Source: Agarophyton chilense (taxonomy: Eukaryota > Rhodophyta > Florideophyceae > Gracilariales > Gracilariaceae). From it: a DNA stretch of 64,000 bases. The notes under the pieces are model-generated. The model was not told the origin of the DNA and made no database searches. It was given only the letters and a program-made list of their open reading frames with translations. This document shows, piece after piece, positions 32,145-42,997 of the stretch. The first letter of the stretch is position 1. Every line of letters begins with the position of its first letter. The translations under genes and the position numbers were made by a program. The stretch covers positions 744,001 to 808,000 of the forward strand of contig JARGXX010000025.1 of the NCBI GenBank assembly GCA_030374765.1, in the 5' to 3' direction.

Positions 32145-32948
32145 TTAGTACTTTGCTTTCGCTGCTCTTGTGTGTACGATTCGAGGCCACTCTTTTTTCA
32201 TCTTTTCGATGTCTTGGAGTTCTTTCAAAACTCTTATAGGAACGCCATCCTCGTCTTGATCCAAGTATCGGTGGGCGCTCTTGGGAGGAGGCCGTGCGAA
32301 GCGAGGCAGAGGCATCCCTTTTTCAGTCCATTTGAAAGGTTTGACTACGGCGCGTATGCCTAGTTTGTTGTAATATGCGACACAGACCTGTCCTCCTTTG
32401 TTAATTACTTGTTCTGCGGCTTCTGGAGAGCACTCAGTGACTCGAATGTTCAACTTGGAGCAAGAACCCGGGCGGCTTTCTGTAAGGCGTAGGCCCTCCT
32501 TTATGCGTCGCACGCAACCGCTGTGGACTAGTTGATTGAGACCAATCTCATTTGTTGGATCTAGACGACCAGTGTCAACAAATCGCTGGATTCTACCGAG
32601 AGATATCGTTTGAATATCCTTTGCGAAAGGATCATATGTGTTGACCTTTGGAAGCCGTTTCTGCAATGGGGTTTGGCCTCCTTCAAATCCAAGTTTTACG
32701 GAGTTTCTTGCCCTTTGGCCCTTTTGACCGCGCCCAGAGGTTTTACCGCATCCAGAACCGCGCCCCCTGCCTACACGAACTTCCTTTTTTCGGGCGCCAG
32801 GGTTGTCGCAAATGTTCGATAAGTTAAGAGCTGCTCCTTTCAAATGTTTTGTGAGATCTCGAACTCGAGGTTGGTTGGCAGCCGTTCTCAGCCCTCGGAG
32901 GTAAACTAATGAAGACGCCGGAATAGAATAGGACAAAACCTGCTGCAT
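32145..32948 (-). CDS. Mitochondrial large-subunit ribosomal protein uL15 (L15)
   Basis: 267 residues from the ATG at 32,948; the frame continues 24 codons further upstream. The N-terminal MQQVLSYSIPASSLVYLRGLR resembles a mitochondrial presequence. The core LNLSNICDNPGARKKEVRVGRGRGSGCGKTSGRGQKGQ is the diagnostic uL15 start, followed by GFEGGQTPLQKRLPK and the C-terminal domain (LNIRVTECSPEAAEQVINKGG). A long basic tail follows. A bacterial-type uL15 with this tail suggests the mitochondrial ribosome; a plastid location is less likely but possible. Confidence 0.9.
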   Translation of the reverse strand: MQQVLSYSIPASSLVYLRGLRTAANQPRVRDLTKHLKGAALNLSNICDNPGARKKEVRVGRGRGSGCGKTSGRGQKGQRARNSVKLGFEGGQTPLQKRLPKVNTYDPFAKDIQTISLGRIQRFVDTGRLDPTNEIGLNQLVHSGCVRRIKEGLRLTESRPGSCSKLNIRVTECSPEAAEQVINKGGQVCVAYYNKLGIRAVVKPFKWTEKGMPLPRFARPPPKSAHRYLDQDEDGVPIRVLKELQDIEKMKKEWPRIVHTRAAKAKY

Positions 32949-33518
32949 TTCACAGAAGACCACTTCGATCGCGCCTACTGGTGAACGCGGCTGGTCCTTG
33001 GCCGTGTCCGACGCAAACAACGACAGATCTAAGTATACAACTTGAATAACACTGTGATTCCGGAAAGTACGAAAAGTTGTAATAAAAGTGCAGCAATGAT
33101 CTATCTAGAGACACGAGAGAGAGAGGGCCCATGCGGCAAGTTTGGCTCTGATTGCTACTCGAGCGTGCAGTGTGCTGGCACACGGGTCGGCACGGTGTGC
33201 GCTGGCACACATCACACGTTCGCCGCGCTTAGAAAGTCGGACTTAAAGAGCTATGAAGTTGCGCGCAACCGCTGCTTCCGTGGGACTCTCAAGGAGGACA
33301 TCCGCATCCTCTGTTCGCTTTTTGCAGTCGCTCAAAATTGAGTCTTGCAGAGATCGTTTACAGATTCGGCACAGAGGATAAGAGACGACGCCCACTTTCT
33401 TGCCGCTTTGAGTGCAAACGTCCTCCTTCAACACGCGCACGTTTTCGATATTTCCTTGCCCGCCTTTCGGACAACTCCTTGTCAATTGAAATCCATCTAC
33501 AAGAGTTCTTTTTCAGAC
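32949..33518. promoter_or_regulatory. Divergent intergenic region, uL15m and NF-X1 gene
   Basis: About 570 bases between two divergent ATGs. It must carry both promoters. A run of repeated gaga (about 33,113-33,125) and three nearby CA-rich GGCACAC copies (about 33,175-33,213) are the only striking features. Confidence 0.35.
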
Positions 33519-36500
33519 ATGCAAGCATCTGCAAACTCTTCGAATCCTGCGCAGAGCAGTGATTCTGCCCCGCGAGGTAGAGGGCGCGGCGGTGGCCGGC
33601 ACAGATACAGTACCAGAGGACGTGGCAGAGGGCGTGGCAGAGGACGTGGCAGAGGACGTGGCAGAGGACGTGCTCGGGTCAGTACTGGTTCAGTTGCTCA
33701 AAGTCGGGTGCACGCAAGCAACCCCAGAACGAGTCACGACCCTCGACAACCCGCAAAGGAAACTCATGGACACAAGAGCAGCGGCTCAGCGGCTCATCAA
33801 CCTTCAAGCCTACCTCCAGAACAGCTCCAAAACGTTCAAGTAGGATTATCAACCCTCTCACTCACAGAACTCTCAGCGTCTCTCACTCGGAAACTCACGT
33901 CTGCAAAATTGGAATGCATATTCTGTCTAGACAGGATACGACGCGATAGACCACTTTGGTCTTGTCAAACGTGCTACGCAATCACTCATTTACACTGTGT
34001 CCGAAAATGGGCACGAAAGTCATCTCAAACGCCAGCAGAACGCTCTGACCTTTCCAAATTGCCGCCACCAGCATGCCCAGCTTGCCGTACGGAAATCGAT
34101 CAATCAAATCTTGGGTTCTGGTGTTTCTGTCACAGAACTAAAAACCCTCAGATTGAACCGGGACTGACCCCAGGTAGTTGCGGTGATAAATGCTTTAAAC
34201 CGTTGGGAGCCTCGAGTTCACGATGCAAGCATCGCTGCGAGGCTTTGTGTCACCCTGGACCGTGCGCACCGTGCGTTCTTCCGGCGCCTCCTGTGTCATG
34301 CTTTTGTTCAAAACAGCAAATGCCTCGTCGTTGTGGTGATCCAATTCAGCCGGCTTCATGCGGAAATCAATGCGGTCGAATACGGGGTTGCTCCCATTCT
34401 TGTCAGTCCGTATGCCACGCTGGTCAATGTCCTCAGTGTGAAGCTCTTATGGATGTGAAGTGCTTCTGCAAAAAGAACTCTGACATTCTTCCGTGTGGGG
34501 TGGAAGGATACAGTTGTGATAGCATATGCGAAAAGCTCTTGAAATGCGGAAATCATTCATGTACAAAATCTTGTCATCCTGGTGATTGCGAGGACTGCAA
34601 ACTGAGCCCGAACGTAGTAGAAAGTTGCCCTTGTGGAAAGACGAAACTTACAGCTGCGCAGCGATTCGGAAGAATATCTTGCACGGACGAGGTTCCGAAT
34701 TGTGGGCTATCGTGTGATAAACCTCTAGACTGTATTGGTCAGCACACTTGTACAAAGCTTTGTGGCCACGAAGGAAAGTGTCATACTTGCGAACGTGAAG
34801 TAGAAGCGGAATGCAGATGTGGAAGTACTACCCAAACTGTTTCATGCAGAGACAGTCAAGAAAACCTACGAGTCCAGCTGATTTGCGCCAAGAAGTGCAA
34901 TGATAGACTAAGGTGTCGCCGGCACAGCTGCGCAAATGTTTGCTGCCTTTACAAGAGGCGAAGGGCGGTACGGAAGACAGTCGCTGTTTCCAGTGCAATG
35001 CTCTGGGTGGAGGAGGGAGTTGACGGTTTCCTCACAAATGCAGAACGCAGACGAATCGGACATGCCTGCCTGAAGACGTGCAGCAAGAAATTAGAATGCA
35101 ATCTTCATGACTGCGATTTGTCTTGCGGTCATTCGTCTGATTGTCCTCCTTGCGGAATCCTTATCCATGAACCTCTATCTTGCGCCTGCGGGAAGACCGT
35201 GTTAAACCCCCCCTTTCGATGCGGAGCTCCTCGACCTGAGTGTAAAGAACTCTGCCCCATAGCTACCACGTGTGGACATCACAACGAACACCTCTGCCAT
35301 GCTGGGGACTGCCCACCCTGCCTGGAAGTAGCCCAATTTAGTTGCGTTGGTGGTCATAATGAAATGCGCTTCGTGCCTTGTGACATTGGAAAGAAAGGAA
35401 TCAAGTGTCTTCGTTCTTGTGGTCGATCCCTGAAGTGTGCCGTTCACGCTTGTCGCAACTCGTGTCATGGAAATTATCCCGAGGCATGTCAACCTTCAAC
35501 GGTTGATGGATGTTCACAAGTCTGTGGACTAGTGCGTAAGAACTGTGAACACTCCTGTCCGGCTCTTTGCCACCCTGGGATGTTGTGTCCGGAAGCCCCT
35601 TGTAAAGAGATGATCACTGTAAAATGTCCTTGTGGGCGCCGAGAAGAAAATGCCCCATGTCTTCGCGGTGCTTACGGTGAATCTCATGATACTCGCTCGG
35701 ACATCCGGCTGTCCTGTGACGATACCTGCGAGTCTCAGGCGAGACTACGGGCCTTTGCTTCTGCTGTTGGAAAGAGCGGAGAAAGCAACGAAAATGATGC
35801 TGGCGGGAATTCGCAAAGCACAGCGACGAGGACCAAATACTCGGAGTTCATGTACAGGTTCGCTGAGTCTGAACCGCACACTCTTGCCTTCTTCGAGAAT
35901 GAGCTTTCACACATTGTTCTCGGAAAGGCACGCAAAGTTGCGTTGGATGGATTACCTCAACTACATCGTCTCGTATTGCACACTCTTGCTGAAATATACG
36001 TGCTCGACAGCGAATCGCAAAAACGACCTGGTGGGAAAGTCCTCACTGTCAAACATCGCGGCGCAGGGGTGAAGCCGATGTTTCCTGCCCCTCTTCTTTC
36101 AGAGGCATATGCAGAACGGCAGCGACAGAAGAAGCGCGAAAATGAAATGAATCGCGTGCTCTATGTACATGTAGCGAGCACCACTGAATACCCTGGACTG
36201 ATGGAGCTACAGGCAAGAGTTCAACGATTGCTGAAGTCGCACAATGGCTCGTATCAAATTCGGGGGCCGGTGAAAATGTCATCCAACTTGACTGGTGTTG
36301 CAGTGTTTTTCAACACACCAGAGCGTTGTACTCTTGTTAAAGAGAGGCTCGGTGAGAGATCTGATGTAACTGTCGAGAACCCAGTAAAATCATGGGGAAG
36401 CGAGGCCAACAAGGATTCTGCCACTGCAGATGTGAAACCATATGCTAATCAATCTGCCGATGCGTCTTGGTCAGAAGGACTGAATCTTCGACAAACCTCT

Positions 36501-36578
36501 TCTTGGAATACAAGTGACATTTTAGAACAAAAAAATAGCAATGTGCAAGACAATGTCCCGGATTCATGGGATGACTAA
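33519..36578 (+). CDS. NF-X1-type zinc-finger protein with RING and R3H domains
   Basis: 1,019 residues from the ATG at 33,519 (the frame upstream has no ATG). The N-terminus has an RG-rich stretch encoded by a 12-bp repeat, then a RING-type finger (CIFCLDRI...CQTCYAITHLHCVRKW...CPAC, about 134-190), then a long series of NF-X1 zinc fingers (repeats with C/H pairs such as CKHRCEALCHPGPCAPC and CGNHSCTKSCHPGDCEDC, about 220-760), and an R3H nucleic-acid domain around HRLVLH (about 815). By family it is a RING E3 ligase or transcription/RNA regulator (human NFX1, yeast FAP1). Intronless. Many cysteine pairs are intact. Confidence 0.92.
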   Translation: MQASANSSNPAQSSDSAPRGRGRGGGRHRYSTRGRGRGRGRGRGRGRGRGRARVSTGSVAQSRVHASNPRTSHDPRQPAKETHGHKSSGSAAHQPSSLPPEQLQNVQVGLSTLSLTELSASLTRKLTSAKLECIFCLDRIRRDRPLWSCQTCYAITHLHCVRKWARKSSQTPAERSDLSKLPPPACPACRTEIDQSNLGFWCFCHRTKNPQIEPGLTPGSCGDKCFKPLGASSSRCKHRCEALCHPGPCAPCVLPAPPVSCFCSKQQMPRRCGDPIQPASCGNQCGRIRGCSHSCQSVCHAGQCPQCEALMDVKCFCKKNSDILPCGVEGYSCDSICEKLLKCGNHSCTKSCHPGDCEDCKLSPNVVESCPCGKTKLTAAQRFGRISCTDEVPNCGLSCDKPLDCIGQHTCTKLCGHEGKCHTCEREVEAECRCGSTTQTVSCRDSQENLRVQLICAKKCNDRLRCRRHSCANVCCLYKRRRAVRKTVAVSSAMLWVEEGVDGFLTNAERRRIGHACLKTCSKKLECNLHDCDLSCGHSSDCPPCGILIHEPLSCACGKTVLNPPFRCGAPRPECKELCPIATTCGHHNEHLCHAGDCPPCLEVAQFSCVGGHNEMRFVPCDIGKKGIKCLRSCGRSLKCAVHACRNSCHGNYPEACQPSTVDGCSQVCGLVRKNCEHSCPALCHPGMLCPEAPCKEMITVKCPCGRREENAPCLRGAYGESHDTRSDIRLSCDDTCESQARLRAFASAVGKSGESNENDAGGNSQSTATRTKYSEFMYRFAESEPHTLAFFENELSHIVLGKARKVALDGLPQLHRLVLHTLAEIYVLDSESQKRPGGKVLTVKHRGAGVKPMFPAPLLSEAYAERQRQKKRENEMNRVLYVHVASTTEYPGLMELQARVQRLLKSHNGSYQIRGPVKMSSNLTGVAVFFNTPERCTLVKERLGERSDVTVENPVKSWGSEANKDSATADVKPYANQSADASWSEGLNLRQTSSWNTSDILEQKNSNVQDNVPDSWDD
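33613..33673 (+). repeat. 12-bp tandem repeat encoding RGRG
   Basis: About five copies of an agaggacgtggc unit inside the NF-X1 gene, encoding alternating Arg and Gly. RG repeats often bind RNA. Confidence 0.85.
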
Positions 36579-36899
36579 GTGGATTAAGTACAATCCTAAG
36601 AACGCACGAAAGATTCGAGCTCAACTTCGTAAAGGGGTCTTAAAAAGGCGTAAAAGCGCAACCGGGCGAAAGTCTCCATCGTGATTAGATGAATCTCACC
36701 GGCATTGCTTAACGTGCTTTGTATAGGAAACTGAGTCGGTTTGTCTTTTGCTCTATACAAACTGGGGCGACCTTCGAACTTGAAACCGTATAAGACGTTT
36801 TGGCAACACGCCTCCGAAGTTTATCCTTCTCGCAGGTATGCTCCGAGCCGATTACTGTAGAAATGCGGTCCCATATGTACATGTGGAAAGCTTGACTTT
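36579..36899. other. Intergenic between convergent genes
   Basis: About 320 bases between the NF-X1 gene stop and the ankyrin gene stop. No gene seen. Confidence 0.45.
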
Positions 36900-37967
36900 T
36901 CAGCTACCCGTGCGAGCTTTCTTCGGTGCAGGCTGCTGGAACATGAGTTTTATCTCTTCCTTCGTCGCGACCTGCGCAGCCGTCTTACCTTCCTGAGCCT
37001 TGATTTCACGATTAGCACCATTTCGAAGCAGCAAATCAACGCACTCCGTATGCCCTCGGAGGGAGGCTTGATACAACGCAGTTCTGCTGTCATCGGTAAC
37101 AGCATCAACGTCCACACTACCCTCAAGAAGAACAGAAATTACATCATCATGACCCTCAAACGCAGCTGAACGCAAGCGAAAGTAGATGTGCTGTCAGACT
37201 CTGCGGCGAGAAAAATCATGAACCTTACGTTAATTGGAGCACGGCCGACAAAATTTGTAAAACTTACCATAGTGCAAAGCAGTGGACTGATGCATACGAG
37301 TTGTCGCATTTTTGTCGATGCCAAGCTCCAACAAGAGCTTACATGCCTCCACACAGCCACGTTCTGCAGCCACATGCAAGGCATTGTATTGGAATACATC
37401 AACATCATTGATTTTATCATGGTATTCAGAATCACTTTTCAATAATTGGCGAAGTTTTGAAACGTCATTAGAAGCAGCGGCGGCATGCAAAGGCTTGGAA
37501 CCGAGAGTGCCGGAATCTAAGAAAGATTTGAGTCGGCCTTTTAACAACGTAGACACCTCTGCAATTGCAGAAGCAAATTGTTCTGGAGGCATTTCCTCTT
37601 CATTTTCATCATCGTTTTCGTTTTCATCTAGATTTTCATCTTCTGAAAGTGTGTAGTCTTCATCTTCTTCATCGGTATCATCTTCGTGTTCTGTAGTTGG
37701 GGCTGGCAATGATACTTCCGGCAAATCTTCCACTGCACCAAAAGTAACTTTTCGGGGTTTGTTTTCAATTCCATTTTCTTTCCTTGCAGAGATGTTGTCT
37801 GACTGGTTGTTATGCGGAAGAATTCTCTGATCTGCGACTGGTGAACGATTTGTGTGGTCGGGTATCTCCAACCGCGATTTTTCTGAAGCATGTAGCGCCT
37901 CGGGTTTGGGGTCGACCTTGGTCTCAACAGCCTGCGCGGAGGCAGAAGCAGTGGGCTGCGCCGGCAT
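36900..37967 (-). CDS. Ankyrin-repeat protein with acidic region, two exons
   Basis: Exon 1 is 37,967-37,268 and exon 2 is 37,165-36,900, giving 321 residues. The 102-nt intron begins GTAAGT and ends in CAG. It interrupts an ankyrin repeat and restores ALHYAAFEGHDDVISVLLEG across the junction. Residues about 90-130 are strongly acidic and rich in Asp, Glu and Asn. The second half has three to four ankyrin repeats (KPLHAAAASNDVSKLRQLL, NALHVAAERGCVEACKLLLE, TALYQASLRGHTECVDLLLR). Ankyrin repeats bind proteins; the partner is unknown. Pairing of the two exons is strongly supported by repeat continuity. Confidence 0.85.
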
Positions 37968-39529
37968 TGTTCCCAGCTGCAGTAGGCGTTCAAAAAGAGC
38001 GGTGTGGACTAGGGAACAAAACGAACGCGCTCAACGTCTATCTGGTGGGGACAGCAGCCAGTTGCGTGTGAAGTGCCATTCCGTATTTGCAAAACGGCGC
38101 CTATGTTTCGCCAAATTTGGCGCGAACTATTCAGTATTGATGCGTGGTCCGCGCGCAACACTGCATGGGCACCAATGTTACCTTGCAGAACGATACATAG
38201 ATTCTGTTTTATTGTTATCACTCTTGGCTTTTGTACGTCACTTGGCCGCCAACGTTTCGCCAAGTCTCTGGAATCCGGATCCTAATTTACATGGTAAAAG
38301 GATTAAGAGGGTTCATTTTCATTCGCATGGTACGGGGTACAGGGCCGCCGTACCCGTATATATGACTGGCTAATGATATGAAATGACTCAAATGACCAAC
38401 TAGATAGACTCTGAAAGTATTAGAAAGTCACAAGGAATTCATGGCCTTCGGCCATAGACAACGCTTAAATTGTTTGCTAGTAACTTGAAATATAACGCTT
38501 TTTCAAAACATAACGCATGTTTACCGATATCGAACAGCTTTTTTTCAAAACTGGGGTTTCCCACTCACAGGCATACGATGAAATACTATCGCATCACGAG
38601 TAGTCTTCAATTGCGTCAAAAGGGTTTTTAGTCTTTCGAGAGACTGGTGAAAAAAGATTGCATGCACATCAGACTAAACTCATCGCGAGTAAATGTGGTA
38701 TGTTTTTGAGTTATGTTCTTTCCAATGTTAAAACATGAAAACATGGTTAACTAGCACTATAACAAGAACATGTCCGATTATACATATTCACATATAGATG
38801 GATAGATATATGCATGCATGTGCGTGTACATATACAAATCGTGCTTGATAAGCTCGAGCACAATTTTCTGGGTGTCGTGGAGTATGCATAGCGCTGCATC
38901 TGATTCATGATGAACAGACAGTGGCACAGAGAGCGTGGTGAACGTTCTGGCCGTTGGCTCTGTTCTACCTTCCGGGCAGGGCCCCAAATCGAATGGGTGC
39001 TGGTAATTCGACGGTTACTTTCAGAACCACTCCGGTGCACCTTTTTTTCAGTGTCAAACCTCTTTGACGCATCGCAGATGTGCGTATGCAGAATAAAGGG
39101 CGTCCCATCAAATGAACGGTGGTTGGCGCGGCGTAAGAGTTTGTAGCCAAGCTCAGGTCCCAAAGTAAAAAAATAGTGGCTGGGGCGTTACTATGGACAG
39201 CTCAGATGTGTCGGTCAACTTCACGTCCGCTCATTAGGAGAACAACGTTGACCGCCGTCATGTTCGTTCCATATGAGCACACGCTCTCCTGCGTTGAAGT
39301 TAATTCGTTCATCGGCGCAAAGAACATTGTTTCAGAATGCCCATTCGATGCCTCATCGACTCGTTCATAATTCCGAACGTATGCTTGACGTGCTTTTGTA
39401 AATCTACGACGGGGTGCTTATATACATACGGAGTAGTGTTGTTACAATCCTCCCGATAGCAGGTTTACGAACACTGTAGATCGCAGTGCACACCAAGGTG
39501 ATTTGCATATTATTGCTCATCAGACAAGA
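37968..39529. other. Intergenic, AT-rich in its centre
   Basis: About 1.56 kb between divergent genes. Only short frames without motif. T-rich and A-rich runs lie at 38,400-38,900. A short TATA-rich repeat (tagatggatagatatatgcatgcatgtgcgtgtacatata) is at about 38,796-38,836. I see no gene. Confidence 0.45.
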
Positions 39530-40594
39530 ATGGAAGATTTCTGTGGGGGGGTAGGCAGTCCGTTACAGTCATTTTTAGACTTAAACCTAGTTGCGTTGAT
39601 GGAGGGCACTGATGAGCAAACGCCGACGACGCCATCGTCGCCAGATACTTTGACGCCCCCGTTCTGCGAGGAAGCGCTGCTCCAGCCGACAATAGAGACA
39701 GGTGAAAGCGAGTCAGAATTACGTGTGGTTCTGCTGGATTTGCAGACACCGTTGTCACCACAGGCATTGATTGGCACTAGAAACGGTTGCGATTTGGATG
39801 GTGACAACGATCTTTTGTCGGAAACAGAAGGTATTCCGTTGATGGCAAGCACAAGTGTAGAAAGCTTGGAACGCTGTATTGCGAACAATGAAAGCTCGGA
39901 AGCGGGGTTTGAGCTCGGGGCAGTTGTAGCGGGCGCAGTGCAAAAAAGCAGTGAAATGAGCTTGGCATCAGAGTTGACACCTATCCCAAGAGTTGTGCAG
40001 ATAGCAGGTGCTCCACCGTGCTTAAATCTGAACGCAATGCTCACAGGGCGCAACTCGTATAGCGCAGCGTTTGCGCAGCCGTTTGCACGCGCTTGTTTGT
40101 CGAGCAGCTCCAAACGGCGATACTACGGAAGTGCGAGCTCATCACGATACTGTCACATCTGTGGACGAGGAACATGCAGAGGGTCAGCTGCAAAGTGCTC
40201 GAACAGCCGAAACGGGACGTGCCGAAAAATCATCTGCGAGAGGTGTATGCTGATACACGACCCGGTGAACGCCGGGTTTGGCAGCCGCAGAAACAGTTGG
40301 ATATGTACGCATTGTCGAATGAGATGTCCGTCGTCCGCTCGATGCCATCAGTACGCGCGTAACAATATGAAGCGACGGCTTCGAAACCAAGCTGGAGTGG
40401 AAAGGGGGGTGACGAAGCGACCGAGAGACATGGCGGAGGCTGTCGCACCGAAGAGCGCGCCGCTGACGGGTGCTTGCGGCGCTGCTGGACGCGCGATGAA
40501 TGCGGACGGGAGCAAAAGCGCGGTCGAGGGGGAGGAGCTCGTATCTCAAGAAATGCTCGACAACATGGTGGACAGCTTTCTGCTGTTCCCCTGA
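39530..40594 (+). CDS. CDCA7-like zinc-finger protein (zf-4CXXC_R1-like)
   Basis: 354 residues from the ATG at 39,530. The first 200 residues are acidic and low-complexity. The C-terminal half has a Cys-rich region (about 207-285): YCHICGRGTC, GTCRKIICERC, then WICTHCRMRCPSSARC, spaced like the zf-4CXXC_R1 domain of CDCA7 family proteins, which work with chromatin remodellers. Basic residues NMKRRLRNQ follow. The match is by spacing and a Trp-Cys-x2-Cys-Arg feature, so a different zinc finger is possible. Intronless. The AATAAA-like tail at about 40,624 may be its polyadenylation signal. Confidence 0.5.
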   Translation: MEDFCGGVGSPLQSFLDLNLVALMEGTDEQTPTTPSSPDTLTPPFCEEALLQPTIETGESESELRVVLLDLQTPLSPQALIGTRNGCDLDGDNDLLSETEGIPLMASTSVESLERCIANNESSEAGFELGAVVAGAVQKSSEMSLASELTPIPRVVQIAGAPPCLNLNAMLTGRNSYSAAFAQPFARACLSSSSKRRYYGSASSSRYCHICGRGTCRGSAAKCSNSRNGTCRKIICERCMLIHDPVNAGFGSRRNSWICTHCRMRCPSSARCHQYARNNMKRRLRNQAGVERGVTKRPRDMAEAVAPKSAPLTGACGAAGRAMNADGSKSAVEGEELVSQEMLDNMVDSFLLFP

Positions 40595-40808
40595 CTGAGG
40601 AAGTGTTTGTAACATGTAATGTACAATAAAGTTAGACACTAGAGAGATTAGAGAGACGACGCACAAGTTTTTGAGGGGCGTTTTTTTTGCGGGTTAGAGT
40701 AGCTACTAGCTAGCTAGCCCTTCACCTTCCTGGCTGGAGAGGACGGCTCGGTGCTGCCCGCGCCCCGTCCTTCGAACGAGCCAGCGATAGCGAGCAAGCA
40801 AGCGCTCC

Positions 40809-41855
40809 ATGATGGCGTTCGGCGCAAGCGTGGCGCTGAGCGCCCCGCGCTCAAGCGCGCGTGACAAAGGCTCTCGCCGCCAGCGACCGGCATGCTGCAG
40901 CGCCAAGCCGGCGCGCGCAACACCCGCGCTGGACGCGCTCTCCTCCGCCACAAAACTCAACGCCGTGATAGATTCGATGGCGCGTAAGCAAGACAGGTGC
41001 GCCACGCTACAACTAATCAATGAGTTAAAGCAACAGGGCGGTTCCTTGGAGCGCTCCGCGCTTACCTCCGTCATCAATGCGTTCGTGGCGGCGCCAAACG
41101 ACTTGGAGCATGTGCTGCGCACCGTGGCGCCGCCCGGCTACGCCAGCCGCTCGCTGTCGTCCATTTCGCGCACCGTGCACGACAGCGTGGATGCGGGCGT
41201 GTGCCGCCACACCAACATTGACCCCGAGAGGCGCGTGGATGTGTCGCTGGCGCTCGGGTTTGTGGCGTTGGTGGGAGGGGCACTCTCCGTGGAGGTGGTG
41301 GAGCCTGTGATATGGCACCACGCAGCCGACGAAGCCACGACGGTGTTGACGGTGTTGCTACTGTCGCTGGCGTACGACCGGTATGCGGCGTCGTCGAGCG
41401 CGTGGCGGCGAATCCAAAGAGGACTGACAAGACTTTTTCGCGACGACCCGGTGCGCGCGTCGCGCGTGGACGCGGCGTGCTTCCTGACGGCGTACTTGCT
41501 GGGCTTGCCGTGGATGTGCTTCAAGCCAAACGGGGCGCGCGTGGGCGAGTGGATTGAGCGCAAGCGCACGGCAGGGGAGGAGGTGGGCGATGTGGTGGAC
41601 AGGTGCTTGGTGTGGCTTGTGTGTGCGGTGGTTGTGGAGCTTGAGTTGGACGGTATGCTGATGGAGTCGGACTTGAAGGCGGCGTACCAAGTGGTTGGAA
41701 GGGGTGGGAGCGAGAGGGTGGCGCACGCCATGCACAGCGCAAAACGTTTATTGCAAGAGTATCGACAGGTGCATGCGCAGCTGGCGAACAACATGTTGGG
41801 CGGGGCGACTGTTGGCGAGTGCGTGGCGCTGTTGGGCGATAAGATGAAGGCGTAG
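40809..41855 (+). CDS. Probable plastid membrane protein of unknown function
   Basis: 348 residues with an Arg/Ala/Ser-rich start (MMAFGASVALSAPRSSARDKGSRRQR) resembling a transit peptide. A helical region follows, then two or three hydrophobic segments (about 144-165, 176-190, 222-240), the last around LTAYLLGLPWMCF. The family is unknown to me. The gene lies in a GC-rich block and ends 23 bp from the HEAT-like gene on the other strand. Plastid location is an inference from composition. Confidence 0.6.
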   Translation: MMAFGASVALSAPRSSARDKGSRRQRPACCSAKPARATPALDALSSATKLNAVIDSMARKQDRCATLQLINELKQQGGSLERSALTSVINAFVAAPNDLEHVLRTVAPPGYASRSLSSISRTVHDSVDAGVCRHTNIDPERRVDVSLALGFVALVGGALSVEVVEPVIWHHAADEATTVLTVLLLSLAYDRYAASSSAWRRIQRGLTRLFRDDPVRASRVDAACFLTAYLLGLPWMCFKPNGARVGEWIERKRTAGEEVGDVVDRCLVWLVCAVVVELELDGMLMESDLKAAYQVVGRGGSERVAHAMHSAKRLLQEYRQVHAQLANNMLGGATVGECVALLGDKMKA

Positions 41856-41878
41856 GCGCGCGGAGACGCGCCGGTGGT

Positions 41879-42997
41879 TTATGAGGTGGACGTGTGGGTT
41901 TGGATGTTTTCCTGGTCAGTTGCGGCCACGTGCTTGGTGAGCAGCTTTTGGTGCAGGTCGGCGGTGGTGGCGATGGTGTTGGTGGCGATGGTGTTGGTGG
42001 CGACGGTGGTGGCGGTGGTGCGATTGGGTTGTTGGTGTCGCATGGCTTGGCGCTTGTGGTGGATGAGTTGCTTGAGACTAGGGCGTTGTGGGGCGACAGG
42101 CGGCGCAGCAGCAAGCTGCAGGCGATCGCTGGCGGCGTGCGGGAGCTGTTTGAGCAGGTCAACGGTAGCGGCGCTGCCGAAGGCGCTCGTGTAGGCGTTG
42201 AGAAGGTTCCTCGCGGCCTGGCGCACGGCGGGGTGCTTATCGTGGGCGGTGGCGTCGAGCAACGGGACGACGACGGCATGCAGCGTGCGACGATGCTCCG
42301 CGGCAGTAGCATTGGGAACAAGCGCCTTCGCGGCAGCAAGCAGCACGAGCGCGCGCGCCTGCGGGCGCGGGCTGCGCACAGCAGCCACCACCTTCATCCA
42401 GAAGGCATGATCGCGCGTATGCGCGGCCAACGCCAAGGCTGCGGCCGTGCGCGCCTCCGCCAAGATCTTCTTAGCATCGTGCACGCCACCAACGGCACAC
42501 ATCATCACATCGGCCGCATCCTCGGGCGCAAGAAATCTCGCAACGCGCTGCACGCAGCGCGACGCCGCAAGCACCAGCGACGAGCGCAAGTCGGTTAGCA
42601 AGGGACCGAGCAGCGGGGCGACGGCGCGCAATAGCTGTGGATCTGTGGCGGCGGACAGCGCTTGTAGCGCGGCGCGCTTCACGTCCCACGAGGTGGACGC
42701 GCAGCGTAGCTGTCGCGCGTGGCGTCGTAGCGTCACCTGCGTACGGCGCTTGTGCAGACGCTCCGCGGCGGCTAAGTGAGAGCGCAAGGCGGCGCGCGTG
42801 TCGGCGGCGTGCGCGCGCTGTGACGTCGCGTCTACCAGCAGCCGCTGCCACTGACGCGTATGTGGGCGCCCCATCTGCGCGGCGCGCGCCGGCGTGTCGG
42901 GCGCGCCGCCCGCTGCCGACGAAGACGGCGGCGGTGGCGGCGGTGGCGACGGTGGCGAGTCGGATGGCGGCGGCGCGGGCGCGGTGGACGACGACAT
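41879..42997 (-). CDS. HEAT/armadillo-like repeat protein
   Basis: 372 residues from the ATG at 42,997. The frame extends upstream in a GC-rich region, but this ATG begins a Pro/Ser-rich start (MSSSTAPAPPPSDSPP) suitable for a real N-terminus. Residues about 75-300 are Ala/Leu-rich helices in pairs (such as WDVKRAALQALSAAT, ARTAAALALAAH, HPAVRQAARNLLNAY), like HEAT repeats or a TOG-type domain as in CLASP proteins. The C-terminus is Thr-rich with a TNTIATNTIAT repeat. A microtubule or scaffold role is only a guess. Confidence 0.6.
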   Translation of the reverse strand: MSSSTAPAPPPSDSPPSPPPPPPPSSSAAGGAPDTPARAAQMGRPHTRQWQRLLVDATSQRAHAADTRAALRSHLAAAERLHKRRTQVTLRRHARQLRCASTSWDVKRAALQALSAATDPQLLRAVAPLLGPLLTDLRSSLVLAASRCVQRVARFLAPEDAADVMMCAVGGVHDAKKILAEARTAAALALAAHTRDHAFWMKVVAAVRSPRPQARALVLLAAAKALVPNATAAEHRRTLHAVVVPLLDATAHDKHPAVRQAARNLLNAYTSAFGSAATVDLLKQLPHAASDRLQLAAAPPVAPQRPSLKQLIHHKRQAMRHQQPNRTTATTVATNTIATNTIATTADLHQKLLTKHVAATDQENIQTHTSTS

